A stretch of DNA of 64,000 nucleotides from Paenibacillus sp. J31TS4 (GCF_018403265.1 NZ_BOSI01000002.1:186001-250000); one strand, 5' to 3'; counted from the stretch's first letter, positions 25,686 through 35,486 are shown. The notes: generated by a model from the letters alone, not told the origin. Program-made: numbers and translations.

Positions 25686-27389
25686 ATGAGCCTTAGTGTA
25701 ATTTTGATGATTATTCAGCTGTTCTTTGCGGTCATTATCGGATTGTACTTCTGGAATTTGCTGCGCAGCCAACAAACCAACCGGACCGCTGTCGACCGCG
25801 AATCCCGCAAGGAAGTCGAGAAGCTTCGCAAAATGAGAACGATCTCCCTTTCTAAGCCGCTCGCGGAGAAAACCCGTCCGTCCTCGGTCAGCGATATCGT
25901 CGGCCAGAAGGAAGGGCTCAAGGCGCTGAAGGCCGCGCTGTGCGGCCCCAATCCGCAGCACGTGCTGATCTACGGACCGCCTGGGGTCGGGAAGACGGCG
26001 GCGGCCCGCGTCATTCTCGAGGAGGCGAAAAAGAACGCGGCGTCACCGTTCCGGAGCGACGCCAAATTCACCGAAATCGACGCGACGACCGCCCGCTTCG
26101 ACGAGCGGGGGATCGCCGATCCGCTGATCGGCTCGGTTCACGACCCGATCTATCAAGGAGCCGGGGCAATGGGCGTGGCCGGGATTCCGCAGCCCAAGCC
26201 GGGCGCGGTGACCAAAGCCCACGGGGGCATTCTGTTCATCGACGAGATCGGCGAGCTGCACCCGATCCAGATGAACAAGCTGCTCAAGGTGCTCGAGGAC
26301 CGCAAGGTTTTCCTTGAGAGCGCGTATTACAATTCGGAGGACATGAACATTCCGAATTATATCCACGATATCTTCCAGAACGGACTTCCCGCCGATTTTC
26401 GTCTGGTGGGAGCGACGACCCGGACGCCGCAGGAGATTCCGCCGGCCATCCGTTCCCGGTGCATGGAGATTTTCTTCCGTCCTTTGCTGCCTGACGAGAT
26501 TCAGGCGATCGCGACCAATGCGATCCGCAAGATCGGCATGCCGGAGTGCAAGGGAGCTGTAGAAGTCGTGAAACGGTATGCGACGAACGGCCGGGAAGCG
26601 GTCAACATCATTCAGCTTGCGGCCGGTCTCGCGCTGACAGACGATCGGCAGGAGCTGTCGGCCGAGGACGTGGAATGGGTCGTCAACAGCAGCCAGATCC
26701 CGCCCCGCCCGGACAAAAAGGTGCCGAAGGAAGCGCGGGTCGGCTTCGTTAACGGCCTGGCCGTGTACGGCCCCAATCTCGGTACGCTGCTGGAGATCGA
26801 GGTCTCCTCGATTCCGGTCGCCCAAGGGACCGGCACGTTCAACATTACGGGCGTCGTCGATGAAGAGGAGATGGGAGGCGGCGCCAAGACGCTCCGCCGC
26901 AAGAGCATGGCGCGCGGCTCCGTCGAGAATGTGCTGACGGTGCTCAAGCGGCTTGGCCTGAGGCCCCAGGATTTTGATCTGCATATCAATTTCCCGGGCG
27001 GCACGCCTATCGACGGGCCGTCGGCCGGCATCTCGATGGCGACGGCGATCGTCTCGGCCATCAAGGGAGTGCCGGTAGATCCCAAGCTCGCTATGACGGG
27101 CGAAGTGAGCATTCACGGCAGCGTTAAGCCGGTCGGCGGCGTCGTCGCCAAGGTCGAGGCGGCCTTCCAGGCGGGAGCGAACAAGGTACTTATCCCGGCA
27201 GACAACTGGCAGGAGATATTCGCGGGCCTAAACGGCCTGTCGGTCATCCCTGTCGGCACGATCGAGGAAGTGCTGGAGAACGCGCTCGGCATCGGAGCCG
27301 AGACCGAAGCCGCCGGTGCCCCGGCGCAGCCGGATGTGCTGATCGCCGGTCCCATGCCTCCGTTCCTGCAGGCCGAGAAGGGCGAGTAG
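25686..27389 (+). CDS. lonB: ATP-dependent protease LonB (sporulation type)
   Basis: A 567-aa membrane-anchored Lon-type protease. A single N-terminal hydrophobic helix (about 3-24) is followed by the AAA+ module with Walker A GPPGVGKT and Walker B ILFIDEIGE, and a C-terminal Lon protease domain with GPSAGISMATA holding the catalytic Ser and a downstream Lys. It lacks the large N-terminal substrate domain of LonA. In B. subtilis LonB is made in the forespore. GAGGT lies just upstream of the ATG. It is next to lon, as in Bacillus. Confidence 0.95.
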   Translation: MSLSVILMIIQLFFAVIIGLYFWNLLRSQQTNRTAVDRESRKEVEKLRKMRTISLSKPLAEKTRPSSVSDIVGQKEGLKALKAALCGPNPQHVLIYGPPGVGKTAAARVILEEAKKNAASPFRSDAKFTEIDATTARFDERGIADPLIGSVHDPIYQGAGAMGVAGIPQPKPGAVTKAHGGILFIDEIGELHPIQMNKLLKVLEDRKVFLESAYYNSEDMNIPNYIHDIFQNGLPADFRLVGATTRTPQEIPPAIRSRCMEIFFRPLLPDEIQAIATNAIRKIGMPECKGAVEVVKRYATNGREAVNIIQLAAGLALTDDRQELSAEDVEWVVNSSQIPPRPDKKVPKEARVGFVNGLAVYGPNLGTLLEIEVSSIPVAQGTGTFNITGVVDEEEMGGGAKTLRRKSMARGSVENVLTVLKRLGLRPQDFDLHINFPGGTPIDGPSAGISMATAIVSAIKGVPVDPKLAMTGEVSIHGSVKPVGGVVAKVEAAFQAGANKVLIPADNWQEIFAGLNGLSVIPVGTIEEVLENALGIGAETEAAGAPAQPDVLIAGPMPPFLQAEKGE

Positions 27390-27430
27390 CTGGCCCCTTC
27401 CGGGTCCTCTATACGCTGGGCTGGCACGAA

Positions 27431-27460
27431 TTGGTGTTTTGCACCGACATTTGATAAAAT
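27431..27460 (+). promoter_or_regulatory. Candidate promoter of lon
   Basis: TTGGTG, an 18-bp spacer and TAAAAT (27455-27460) with an extended TG. It lies about 40 bp before the lon ATG. Confidence 0.5.
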
Positions 27461-27499
27461 GAGTGTCACAGTTAGAGAGAACATCGGAGGTGCTGGAGA

Positions 27500-29845
27500 A
27501 TGGGGCCTAACAAACCGAAGATACGGAGAATGCCTTTGCTTCCGTTGCGGGGTCTGTTGGTTTACCCCAGCATGGTGCTCCATTTGGATGTAGGGCGGGA
27601 GAAGTCCGTCAAAGCATTGGAGAAAGCCATGGTGGATGACAGCCTGATCCTCCTCTGTTCGCAGTCAGAAGTGAATTTGGAGGAACCGGCCAAGGAAGAT
27701 ATTTATACGATCGGAACGGTTTCGAAGGTTAGACAGATGCTGAAGCTGCCGAACGGCACGATCCGCGTCCTCGTGGAGGGGGTCGTCCGGGCGGAGATCC
27801 AGGAATATGTCTCTACGGGAGACTATTTTGAGGTGACGCTGAAGGAACTGCCGGAGCAGATGATTCCCGATCCCGAGATAGATGCGTTAATGCGGACCGT
27901 GCTGAACCAGTTCGAGCATTATATCAACCTGTCCAAAAAGGTGACGCCGGAGACGCTGGCGGCGGTGTCGGACATTGAAGAGCCGGGGCGGCTCGCCGAC
28001 GTCATCTGCAGCCACTTGTCGCTCAAGATCAAGGACAAACAGGAGATTCTCGAGACAATCAACGTGCGTGCGCGTCTTGAGAAGCTGCTGGACATTCTCA
28101 ACAATGAGCGAGAGGTGCTGGAGCTCGAGCGCAAGATTAGCCAGCGCGTCAAGAAGCAGATGGAGAAGACGCAGAAGGAATATTACCTGCGCGAGCAGAT
28201 GAAGGCTATCCAGAAGGAGCTTGGCGACAAGGAAGGCCGTGCCGGCGAGGTCGAGGAGCTCCGCGCCCAGATGGAGGAGGCGGAGCTGCCCGAGAAGGTG
28301 CGCGAGAAGGTGGAGAAGGAGATCGACCGTCTGGAGAAGATGCCGGCCTCCTCCGCCGAAGGCGGCGTTATCCGCACGTATATCGACTGGCTGCTCGCGC
28401 TGCCATGGTCCAAGAAGACCGAGGACGATCTCGATCTGGCTAGGGCGGAGGAGATCCTGAACGAGGACCATTACGGTCTCGAGAAGCCCAAGGAGCGTGT
28501 GCTGGAATACCTGGCCGTGCAGAACTTGGTCAAGAAGATGAAAGGGCCGATCCTGTGCCTGGTCGGGCCTCCCGGCGTCGGCAAGACGTCGATCGCCCGT
28601 TCTATCGCCCGTTCGCTCGGCCGGGAGTTCATTCGCGTCTCCCTCGGGGGCGTCCGGGACGAAGCCGAGATTCGGGGGCACCGCCGTACCTATGTGGGTG
28701 CTATGCCGGGCCGGATCATCCAGGGCATGAAATCGGCTGGGACGGCTAACCCGATCTTCCTGCTCGATGAGATCGACAAGATGGCGATGGACTTCCGCGG
28801 CGATCCGTCCGCAGCCCTCCTCGAGGTGCTGGATCCTGAGCAGAACGAGACGTTCAGCGACCACTACATCGAGATTCCGTTCGATCTGTCGAACGTCATG
28901 TTCGTTACGACGGCGAACGTCGCGCAGAACATTCCGCGTCCGCTGATGGACCGGATGGAGATGCTGTACATTCCGGGCTACACCGAGCTCGAGAAGCTGC
29001 AGATCGCCCGGAACTATCTACTGCCCAAGCAGGAGCGGGAGCACGGGCTGCAGGAGGACCAGCTCGCCGTGGACGACGCGGCGCTCATGACGATTGTCCG
29101 GGAATATACGCGGGAGTCGGGCGTCCGGAATCTAGAGCAGCAGATGGCGAGCCTCTGCCGCAAATCCGCCAAGCGAATCGTCTCCAAGACCGACGAACGG
29201 GTCGTTGTGACGCCGGACAACGTCAAGGATTTCCTTGGGCCGGCCAAGTTCCGTTACGGCATGGCGGAAGAGGCTGACCAGATCGGCGCCGTCACGGGGC
29301 TGGCCTGGACGGAGGTCGGCGGAGACACGCTCGTCATCGAGGTCAGCATCATGCCGGGCAGCGGCAAGCTGACGCTCACGGGCAAGCTGGGAGACGTCAT
29401 GAAGGAATCGGCGCAGGCTGCGTTCAGCTACACGCGTTCGCGGGTCAAGGAGCTCGATATTGCGCCGGACTTTCATGAGAAGAACGACATTCATATCCAT
29501 ATTCCCGAGGGAGCCATTCCGAAGGACGGTCCGTCGGCAGGCATTACGATGGCTACGGCTCTTATCTCGGCGCTGACGAACATTCCGGTCAACCGCCATG
29601 TCGCCATGACCGGCGAGATTACGCTGAGAGGCCGGGTGCTTCCGATCGGAGGTCTCAAGGAGAAGTCGCTGGCCGCCCACCGGGCGGGCATCAAGACGAT
29701 CCTGCTTCCGAAGGACAATGAAAAGGATATTCAGGAAATCCCGGATAGCGTCAGAAGCGAGATGACGTTCATTCCGGTCTCGCATATGGATCAAGTACTC
29801 GAGCACGCCCTCATCCGGCCGGCGCTCGTGCAGAAGCAGGTGTAA
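27500..29845 (+). CDS. lon: Endopeptidase La (LonA)
   Basis: A 781-aa ATP-dependent protease of normal length. The N-terminal LON substrate domain (about 8-205: [16 protein letters not shown]) and a coiled-coil linker precede the AAA+ domain with GPPGVGKT and FLLDEIDKM, and the C-terminal protease domain carries [13 protein letters not shown] (catalytic Ser) and the partner Lys about 43 residues later. It degrades misfolded and regulatory proteins. CGGAGGTG lies about 7 bp before the ATG. engB starts 7 bp after its stop, so both are probably one transcript. Confidence 0.98.
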   Translation: MGPNKPKIRRMPLLPLRGLLVYPSMVLHLDVGREKSVKALEKAMVDDSLILLCSQSEVNLEEPAKEDIYTIGTVSKVRQMLKLPNGTIRVLVEGVVRAEIQEYVSTGDYFEVTLKELPEQMIPDPEIDALMRTVLNQFEHYINLSKKVTPETLAAVSDIEEPGRLADVICSHLSLKIKDKQEILETINVRARLEKLLDILNNEREVLELERKISQRVKKQMEKTQKEYYLREQMKAIQKELGDKEGRAGEVEELRAQMEEAELPEKVREKVEKEIDRLEKMPASSAEGGVIRTYIDWLLALPWSKKTEDDLDLARAEEILNEDHYGLEKPKERVLEYLAVQNLVKKMKGPILCLVGPPGVGKTSIARSIARSLGREFIRVSLGGVRDEAEIRGHRRTYVGAMPGRIIQGMKSAGTANPIFLLDEIDKMAMDFRGDPSAALLEVLDPEQNETFSDHYIEIPFDLSNVMFVTTANVAQNIPRPLMDRMEMLYIPGYTELEKLQIARNYLLPKQEREHGLQEDQLAVDDAALMTIVREYTRESGVRNLEQQMASLCRKSAKRIVSKTDERVVVTPDNVKDFLGPAKFRYGMAEEADQIGAVTGLAWTEVGGDTLVIEVSIMPGSGKLTLTGKLGDVMKESAQAAFSYTRSRVKELDIAPDFHEKNDIHIHIPEGAIPKDGPSAGITMATALISALTNIPVNRHVAMTGEITLRGRVLPIGGLKEKSLAAHRAGIKTILLPKDNEKDIQEIPDSVRSEMTFIPVSHMDQVLEHALIRPALVQKQV

Positions 29846-29851
29846 CGAAAC

Positions 29852-30496
29852 ATGAAGGTCAACCAGGCTGAATTCGTCATCAGCGCGGTCGGACCGGGCC
29901 AGTACCCCCAGGATGCCTTGCCGGAGATCGCTCTGGCAGGGCGTTCCAATGTGGGGAAGTCCTCGCTCATCAACCGGATGATCGGGCGCAAGAACTTGGC
30001 GCGGACCAGCTCCAAACCGGGCAAGACGCAGACGCTCAACTATTATAAGATTAACCAGGACTTATATTTCGTCGATTTGCCGGGCTACGGCTATGCCCAA
30101 GTCTCCAAGACGCAGCGGGCGACCTGGGGCAAATTCATCGAGCAGTATTTGACCAAGCGGCAGGAGCTGAAGCTCGTGCTGCTCATCGTCGATCTGCGGC
30201 ATCCGCCGTCCCGGGACGACCAGGCGATGTACGATTGGCTGCAGCACATCGGGATGCCGCTATGCGTCGTCGCGACCAAGGCGGACAAGCTGTCCCGCGG
30301 CCAATGGCAGAAGCATCTCAAGATCGTGAAGGAGACGCTCGAGCTCCGCAAGGAGGACAAGCTCATTATGTTCTCCTCCGAGCTCGGACTCGGCATGGAC
30401 GAGCTGTGGGCATTCATCGAGGAGCAGGCCGGCCTTGCGGGCGCCGGAGAAATCGAAGCCGCTTCCGGGAATGGGAAGCCGCAAGCAGAGGGATAA
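29852..30496 (+). CDS. engB: Ribosome biogenesis GTPase EngB (YsxC/YihA)
   Basis: A 214-aa Ras-like GTPase needed for assembly of the 50S subunit. GTP motifs are clear: G1 GRSNVGKSS (30-38), G2 threonine in KTQTLNYY, G3 DLPGYG, G4 TKADK and G5 FSSELGLG. The C-terminal 25 residues are a variable acidic tail. It follows lon after 7 bp, the same order as lonA-ysxC in Bacillus. Confidence 0.97.
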   Translation: MKVNQAEFVISAVGPGQYPQDALPEIALAGRSNVGKSSLINRMIGRKNLARTSSKPGKTQTLNYYKINQDLYFVDLPGYGYAQVSKTQRATWGKFIEQYLTKRQELKLVLLIVDLRHPPSRDDQAMYDWLQHIGMPLCVVATKADKLSRGQWQKHLKIVKETLELRKEDKLIMFSSELGLGMDELWAFIEEQAGLAGAGEIEAASGNGKPQAEG

Positions 30497-30903
30497 TGGG
30501 GAAGTCAGAGCGGAGACACGTTCAAGCATGTCAAGCATGCGATCATTGAAGCGGGAGCGGCATTGGCCGAGCCCGCTTCTTTGACTTTACTCGGCACAGG
30601 GGAAGGGGATCGAAGTTACGGCAAAAGGGGATGGCGGCCGCCTAGGCAGTACCCGGCGATGAGCAGTCCGAGGCTCCCAGGGCACTCTGGCACCCGAAAT
30701 GAAAAACCGGAAGGAGAAGCGGTATCCTTGAAATAAAGCTTCCGTAAAGCGGGCTAGCTGGCATTCTTTCCGGATTTCCATGAATTTTCAAAAAAAACGA
30801 CGGAATCCCGAGACTCGGCCGGCAGGAATATTCGTTCCGAATGTAGTATACTTATAGTTATATAAGGTTTTATGCTGTGAAATTAAAGAATCGAGGGATT
30901 TTT
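30497..30903 (+). other. Intergenic region between engB and the 196-aa gene
   Basis: About 400 bp with no credible gene. It holds the engB terminator at the start and a TATACT -10-like box at 30847-30852 near the end. The middle is GC-rich on the left and AT-rich on the right. Confidence 0.6.
30549..30585 (+). terminator. Terminator of lon-engB
   Basis: AAGCGGG/CCCGCTT stem with inner GGC/GCC, followed by CTTTGACTTT. About 50 bp after engB. Confidence 0.7.
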
Positions 30904-31494
30904 ATGGCTCAAAGGTTAGCGACCGAATACGTCAAGACCTGCCTAGAATTGTCCGAAGCCGAAATGTCCGAGTTTATCCGTCTGTTCCGGGATCACAAGG
31001 CGACCCTGCAAGTGATGGTTTTGGAAAACGGCAGCCAAAATGTAGTGCTCCTCGATGATGCCACCGGCGAAGAAGTCGTTCTGACGTTCGAGCGGAAGCC
31101 GAACGGGTACACCTGTATCGGTTCCTGCAAGCTGTGCAGTCCGAATCTTGCCAACCTGATGCGCAAAGCCGTATCGAAATTTAAAGGGAATGCCGTCGTC
31201 AACCGGGTTTATTCCGGTTACACCATGGTTTATTACTACGAGCGTGGCGTTGTCGTCAAGATCGTGGAGCGGAGAGGAACCCATCAGAAGGTCATTTACG
31301 AGCACAGAGATACACTCGGGACCTTGGAACGTCTCTTTGAGAAGAAGGAAGTGGAGCGTGAAATTGCCGGCCTGTACCGGGACGTCAATCATCTGCTAGA
31401 CCTGCGCAACGAATCGCCTGAGCCGGCCGTTCGGGAGCAGATCGACACGAAACTCCGAGCTTTATCTCACCGTCTGTTTGTGCTGGAGGCGTAA
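30904..31494 (+). CDS. Conserved Paenibacillaceae protein of unknown function
   Basis: A 196-aa soluble protein that I recognise only as a family-restricted conserved protein; databases sometimes call relatives non-ribosomal peptide synthetase module, but no such domain is visible. The first half contains beta strands (LQVMVLENGSQNVVLLDD, EVVLTFERK) and a CIGSCKLC cysteine cluster that could bind a metal; the second half is charged and helical, with a possible coiled coil at 150-195. The ATG at 30904 has GAGGGA upstream and begins MAQRLATEYV; a GTG nine codons earlier is less likely. Confidence 0.75.
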   Translation: MAQRLATEYVKTCLELSEAEMSEFIRLFRDHKATLQVMVLENGSQNVVLLDDATGEEVVLTFERKPNGYTCIGSCKLCSPNLANLMRKAVSKFKGNAVVNRVYSGYTMVYYYERGVVVKIVERRGTHQKVIYEHRDTLGTLERLFEKKEVEREIAGLYRDVNHLLDLRNESPEPAVREQIDTKLRALSHRLFVLEA

Positions 31495-31524
31495 GCCAAA
31501 ACCGCTGCTCTTATATCGTTGTCG

Positions 31525-31553
31525 GAAAAGCCCATCGGGGCTTTTCTTGTTTT
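31525..31553 (+). terminator. Terminator of the 196-aa gene
   Basis: GAAAAGCCC/GGGCTTTTC 9-bp stem with a 4-nt loop, followed by TTGTTTT. Confidence 0.85.
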
Positions 31554-31587
31554 AGAGGGAGATTCGCCCGAACCAGAAAAATAACAG

Positions 31588-31616
31588 TTGCATTTATGGT
31601 CAGGAGATGGTATTTT
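31588..31616 (+). promoter_or_regulatory. Sigma-A promoter of speD
   Basis: TTGCAT, a 17-bp spacer and TATTTT (31611-31616). It would give a leader of about 135 nt before speD, within which ATTCACT (31648-31654) can pair with AGTGAAT (31693-31699). Confidence 0.55.
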
Positions 31617-31759
31617 TAACTTCGTTGAAAACTTTATAGGAACCAGGATTCACTCAGGACATTGTATGTTGCGAGAGATTATTCCCTCGAGAAGTGAATG
31701 ACGTAGGTCCTAGCGGATGAAATCAAACAATTTTATTCCTAGGAAGGGGGAACCGAAAG

Positions 31760-32164
31760 GTGGAATACTCTACTTTCGGAAGACACGTTGCCGTTGATAC
31801 ATGGGGAGTCGATTTTGATCTCCTGAACAACGCGGATTGGTTGCAAGCTCAGATGGTTGAGGCAGCGGAAGTTTGCGGCGCAACGGTCATGTCAGTGCAA
31901 TCCAAGCAATTCGAACCACAAGGTGCGACCGTTCTGGTGCTCTTGTCGGAAAGTCATCTTTCCATCCACACGTATCCTGAGAAGGGATTTGCCGCACTCG
32001 ATTGCTACACCTGCGGCGAAACGGTAGATCCTCAACTGGCGATCGACCATATGATTTCGGTTCTTAAGCCGAATGTGGTTCACGCCAAAAAACTTGTTCG
32101 CGGACTTGGAGAATTGAAAGTGGAAACACCAGCTATCCAGCTAGGCGAATTAGTGAACAAATAA
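31760..32164 (+). CDS. speD: S-adenosylmethionine decarboxylase proenzyme
   Basis: A 134-aa proenzyme of the bacterial class 1b type. Self-cleavage before Ser65 in LLSESHLSIHTYPE creates the pyruvoyl group; His70 and Cys85 are the other conserved residues. The product, decarboxylated SAM, is the aminopropyl donor for spermidine. Start codon is GTG at 31760, with AAGGGGG about 10 bp upstream. Monocistronic, with a long leader that can fold and a good terminator. No speE is adjacent. Confidence 0.96.
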   Translation: MEYSTFGRHVAVDTWGVDFDLLNNADWLQAQMVEAAEVCGATVMSVQSKQFEPQGATVLVLLSESHLSIHTYPEKGFAALDCYTCGETVDPQLAIDHMISVLKPNVVHAKKLVRGLGELKVETPAIQLGELVNK

Positions 32165-32185
32165 GAATTGATATACAAGCACTTG

Positions 32186-32216
32186 GCCATGGAGCAATCC
32201 ATGGCATTTCTTTTTG
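32186..32216 (+). terminator. Terminator of speD
   Basis: GCCATGG/CCATGGC stem with 6-nt loop, followed by ATTTCTTTTT. Confidence 0.82.
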
Positions 32217-32400
32217 TCCCGACGCCGGTCCATGCCCAGCCGGCTGTTCTCGCGAATGGATGACGGTTCAGGACGGGAATGGATAGTGGGTTCCCTGGGT
32301 AAGCTAAGGGAAGCTGTGGAAATGCTGGAAGTCCCTTATTTTTCATTCATAATATTTTCAAAACTTCGGGGGCGGGCCCCCCGTTCGGGTTGGTCAGTTG

Positions 32401-32409
32401 TGGTATAAT
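32401..32409 (+). promoter_or_regulatory. Extended -10 promoter of the hemA operon
   Basis: TGGTATAAT, a perfect extended -10, 53 bp before the hemA start. A GGGGGC/GCCCCC hairpin lies where the -35 would be, and no good -35 is seen. Confidence 0.6.
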
Positions 32410-32461
32410 AATCATTGTGCAATCAGAGTTAACGGACTTACAAGGAAAGGCAGGTGTACCC

Positions 32462-33853
32462 GTGCATATCATAGCGGTTGGCTTGAACTATCGGACGGCT
32501 CCGGTCGAAATCCGCGAGAAATTCGCTTTCGCGAAGGACGAGCTCCCGGACGCCCTGCGCAAGTTGAAGGAAACCAAGAGCATACTGGAATGCGTGGTTG
32601 TGGGCACCTGTAACCGGACCGAGATTTATGCTGTAGTCGACCGGATGTACCCATGCGGGCATTACATCCGTGATTTTATTGAGAAGTGGTTCGGCGTGTC
32701 CCGCCGGGAATTCAATCATCATTTGTATGTGAAGGAAGACGAGGATGCGATCCGTCATCTGTTCCGCGTGACTGGCGGGCTGGACTCGATGATTATTGGC
32801 GAGACGCAAATTCTGGGACAGGTGCGCGACGCGTTCCTGCTCGCCCAGGAGAACGGCGCGACCGGCATCCTGTTCAATACGCTGTTCAAGCAGGCGATCA
32901 CCTTCGCCAAGCGCGCCCATTCCGAGACGACGATCGGCGAGACGCCGGTATCGGTGAGCTACGCGGCCGTTGAGCTGGGCAAGCGGATCTTCGGCTCGTT
33001 CGCGGGCAAGACGGTTCTGATCATCGGCGCGGGCAAGATGAGCGAGCTGACTGCGAAGCATCTTCATGCGAACGGTGCGGCAGAGGTCATCGTCGCGAAC
33101 CGGTCCTATGGGCGGGCGTCCGATCTGGCCGAGAAATTCCAGGGGCGGGCGACGACGTTCGATTGCCTGCTGGACGGCCTGAAAGAAGCCGACATCGTGA
33201 TCAGCTCGACCGGAGCCTCGGGGTACGTGCTGAAGCGCGAGCAGGTCGAGAGCGTGCTGCAGGGACGCAAGTCCCGTCCGCTCTTCATGATCGATATCGC
33301 CGTGCCGCGCGATCTGGATCCGGCGATCAGCGAGCTGTCCAATGTGTTCCTCTACGATATCGACGACCTGCAGTCGATTGTGGCCACCAACCTGGAAGAA
33401 CGCAAGCGGGAGGCAGTCAAGATCGATGCGATGATCGGACAAGAAATAGATGCTTACAACACCTGGTATCGTACGCTCGGCGTCAGCCCGGTGATCAGTG
33501 CTCTGCAGAAGAAGGGCAACCAGATTCACCAGGAGACGATGGACAGCCTGCTCAAGAAGCTGCCGGATCTCGACGAGCGCGAGATCAAGGTCATCCGCAA
33601 GCTGACCAAGAGCATCGTCAACCAGATGATGCGTGATCCGATTCTCCGGATCAAGGAGATGGCGGCCGAGCGCAAGGGAGACGAGGCGCTCGCCTTGTTT
33701 ACGGATCTGTTCGCTCTCGAAGCGCTGCTCGAGGAAGAAGAGGCGGGCGAATCGGCCAAGCCAGCGGCGGGCGCCGGAACGCCGGCTGCTGCAGCTGAGA
33801 CGAAGCGTCCCGCATTCGGTCTGACGCTCAAGGAAGCGTTGGCCGGCTCCTGA
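32462..33853 (+). CDS. hemA: Glutamyl-tRNA reductase
   Basis: A 463-aa enzyme that reduces glutamyl-tRNA(Glu) to glutamate-1-semialdehyde, the first committed step of tetrapyrrole synthesis. The catalytic Cys50 lies in GTCNRTE; the NADPH domain holds IIGAGKMSELTAKHL; a helical dimerisation domain follows. The C-terminal 45 residues are an Ala/Glu-rich extension (GESAKPAAGAGTPAAAAE). I chose the GTG at 32462, where the family N-terminus VHIIAVGLNYRTAPVEIRE begins and AAGGCAGGTG lies upstream. It leads the hemA-hemX-sirC-hemC-cobA/hemD-hemB cluster. Confidence 0.97.
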   Translation: MHIIAVGLNYRTAPVEIREKFAFAKDELPDALRKLKETKSILECVVVGTCNRTEIYAVVDRMYPCGHYIRDFIEKWFGVSRREFNHHLYVKEDEDAIRHLFRVTGGLDSMIIGETQILGQVRDAFLLAQENGATGILFNTLFKQAITFAKRAHSETTIGETPVSVSYAAVELGKRIFGSFAGKTVLIIGAGKMSELTAKHLHANGAAEVIVANRSYGRASDLAEKFQGRATTFDCLLDGLKEADIVISSTGASGYVLKREQVESVLQGRKSRPLFMIDIAVPRDLDPAISELSNVFLYDIDDLQSIVATNLEERKREAVKIDAMIGQEIDAYNTWYRTLGVSPVISALQKKGNQIHQETMDSLLKKLPDLDEREIKVIRKLTKSIVNQMMRDPILRIKEMAAERKGDEALALFTDLFALEALLEEEEAGESAKPAAGAGTPAAAAETKRPAFGLTLKEALAGS

Positions 33854-33942
33854 TTCTTCTCTAAATTCGCATCATGTTCCCGGCCTCCGCTCGAAGCCGC
33901 GTTCCGAGGCTGGATTAGCCTTATGGGAGGGCAGGAGGTTGT

Positions 33943-34764
33943 ATGCTGACACAAACCTGGATCTATGATGCCATACTGTATATATACGCCCTGAGCCTCC
34001 TGTTTTACTTCTCCGACTTCGCCTCCGCGAACCGGAGCGCCAAACGGATAGGTACAGGGCTGCTTGTTTTTGTATGGATTCTCCAAACGGCGTTTTTCGT
34101 GATGCAGCTCGGCAGCCTGAGGTCGTTTTCGGCATACGAGACGCTGTTCTTTTATTCCTGGATGCTGGTCACCGTCTCGCTGCTTGTCAGCCGGTTCGCC
34201 CGCATCGAGCTGTTCGTATTTTTCGTCAATCTGGTCGGCTTCGCCGTCCTGGCGCTCAACTTTTTCAGCAAACCGGGGGCAGTGCCGACTCTGGAGGGCT
34301 GGCATATTACGGATGAGCTGCTGTTCATTCACGTCAGCCTGGCGATCGCGAGCTACACGGCGTTCTTGGCGGCCGCTATCTTCTCGGGCATGTACCTGTT
34401 TCTTCACCGCAAACTGAAGGACAAGAAGTGGGGAGGCCGCATGAAGCGGCTGCCGAGTCTCGAAACGATGGACCAGTACGCGTGGACGACGGTGCTGACC
34501 GGCTTTCCGCTGCTGATGCTTGCGCTTGCGCTGGGCCTCGCCTGGCTGGTCCTGCAGGGAAGCGACCATCTGCTGCTCGATCCCAAAGTGCTGAGCTCGC
34601 TCGTTCTGCTCGCCGTGTACGCAGCGGTCATCGTCAGCCGGAGCGCCTTTCAGGCGTCCCGGCAGACGCTCGCCAAGTGGATCCTGGCCGCGTTCGTGCT
34701 CGTGCTGATCAACTTCCTGCTGTCCAATTGGCTATCCGGCTTTCATCAATGGATATGGATGTGA
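33943..34764 (+). CDS. hemX: HemX / CcsA-like cytochrome c assembly membrane protein
   Basis: A 273-aa integral membrane protein with about eight helices, belonging to the CcsA/CcmC/HemX group. In Bacillus, HemX is encoded right after hemA and lowers the steady-state level of HemA, thus acting as a negative effector of heme synthesis. The position here is the same. GCAGGAGG lies 5-6 bp before the ATG. Its stop overlaps the GTG of the next gene (GTGA). Confidence 0.9.
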   Translation: MLTQTWIYDAILYIYALSLLFYFSDFASANRSAKRIGTGLLVFVWILQTAFFVMQLGSLRSFSAYETLFFYSWMLVTVSLLVSRFARIELFVFFVNLVGFAVLALNFFSKPGAVPTLEGWHITDELLFIHVSLAIASYTAFLAAAIFSGMYLFLHRKLKDKKWGGRMKRLPSLETMDQYAWTTVLTGFPLLMLALALGLAWLVLQGSDHLLLDPKVLSSLVLLAVYAAVIVSRSAFQASRQTLAKWILAAFVLVLINFLLSNWLSGFHQWIWM

Positions 34765-35444
34765 CGCGCATGCCGAGGTATTATCCTATTATGGCCGACC
34801 TGGAGGGAGTTCCCTGCCTGGTCGTGGGAGGCGGGACGATCGCCGAACGCAAGCTGTCCGGCCTCCTGGAATGCGGAGCGGCCGTAACGGTCGTGGCGCC
34901 GGAGTGGACGGACGGCATCGAAGCGTGGCGTCAGCAGGGCGAGGTGGAGCTGCGGGCCAAGCGCTACGCTCCCGGCGATCTGGCGGATGCCGCGCTCGTG
35001 TTCGCCGCCACCGATTCCCGCGAGGTGAACCGGATGGTTTGCGAGCAGGCGGAAGCGGAGGGGCGCTGGGCGAGCAATGCGGCCGAGCCCGAATCCGGCC
35101 GTTTTGTTGTCCCGGCGTCCTTGCGCCGCGGCAAGCTTCTGCTGGCCGTTTCGACTTCCGGTGCGAGTCCGGGCCTTGCCGCACAGATCCGTGACGAGCT
35201 GGCCGCCTCTTACGGGGACGAATACGAGGCGATGCTGGAGTTTCTCGAGGCGTTCCGGCAGGAGATGAAGCACCGCCTGCCCGACGAGCGTGCCCGCCGG
35301 GCATGGGCTCGGCGTCTCCTTACAGCGGATCTGCCCGCAGTTGTCCGCTCCGGCGGCTGGGAGACGTTCTGCCGGGCCCGCCTGGCGGAGCTGCGGCAGG
35401 ATCCGGCGTACCGTCACGAGCCGCCCGCCGGAAGCGACAAGTAG
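34761..35444 (+). CDS. Precorrin-2 dehydrogenase / sirohydrochlorin ferrochelatase-like
   Basis: A 227-aa protein of the SirC/Met8 type. The Rossmann motif VVGGGTIAERK binds NAD; SNAAEPESGRFVVPA and VSTSGASPGLAAQIR are family signatures. It oxidises precorrin-2 to sirohydrochlorin and may also insert iron for siroheme. The best start is the GTG at 34761 that overlaps the hemX stop; an ATG at 34770 is also possible. Its location inside the hem operon, together with the cobA-hemD fusion, provides a siroheme branch. Confidence 0.9.
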   Translation: MTRMPRYYPIMADLEGVPCLVVGGGTIAERKLSGLLECGAAVTVVAPEWTDGIEAWRQQGEVELRAKRYAPGDLADAALVFAATDSREVNRMVCEQAEAEGRWASNAAEPESGRFVVPASLRRGKLLLAVSTSGASPGLAAQIRDELAASYGDEYEAMLEFLEAFRQEMKHRLPDERARRAWARRLLTADLPAVVRSGGWETFCRARLAELRQDPAYRHEPPAGSDK

Positions 35445-35473
35445 AGAAATAGAGAAATAGAGAGATAGAGAAG
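35442..35473 (+). repeat. 8-bp simple sequence repeat before hemC
   Basis: Four units of TAGAGAAA (third and fourth TAGAGAGA and TAGAGAAG). The array begins with the TAG stop of the preceding gene and runs into the hemC ribosome site AGAGGAGG at 35472-35479. Confidence 0.85.
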
Positions 35474-35486
35474 AGGAGGCAGCTGC

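Noticed and set aside
30820-30852. A sigma-H promoter before the 196-aa gene (AGGAATA and GAAT)
   Set aside because: The two elements are too close (about 5 bp apart) for a sigma-H spacer.
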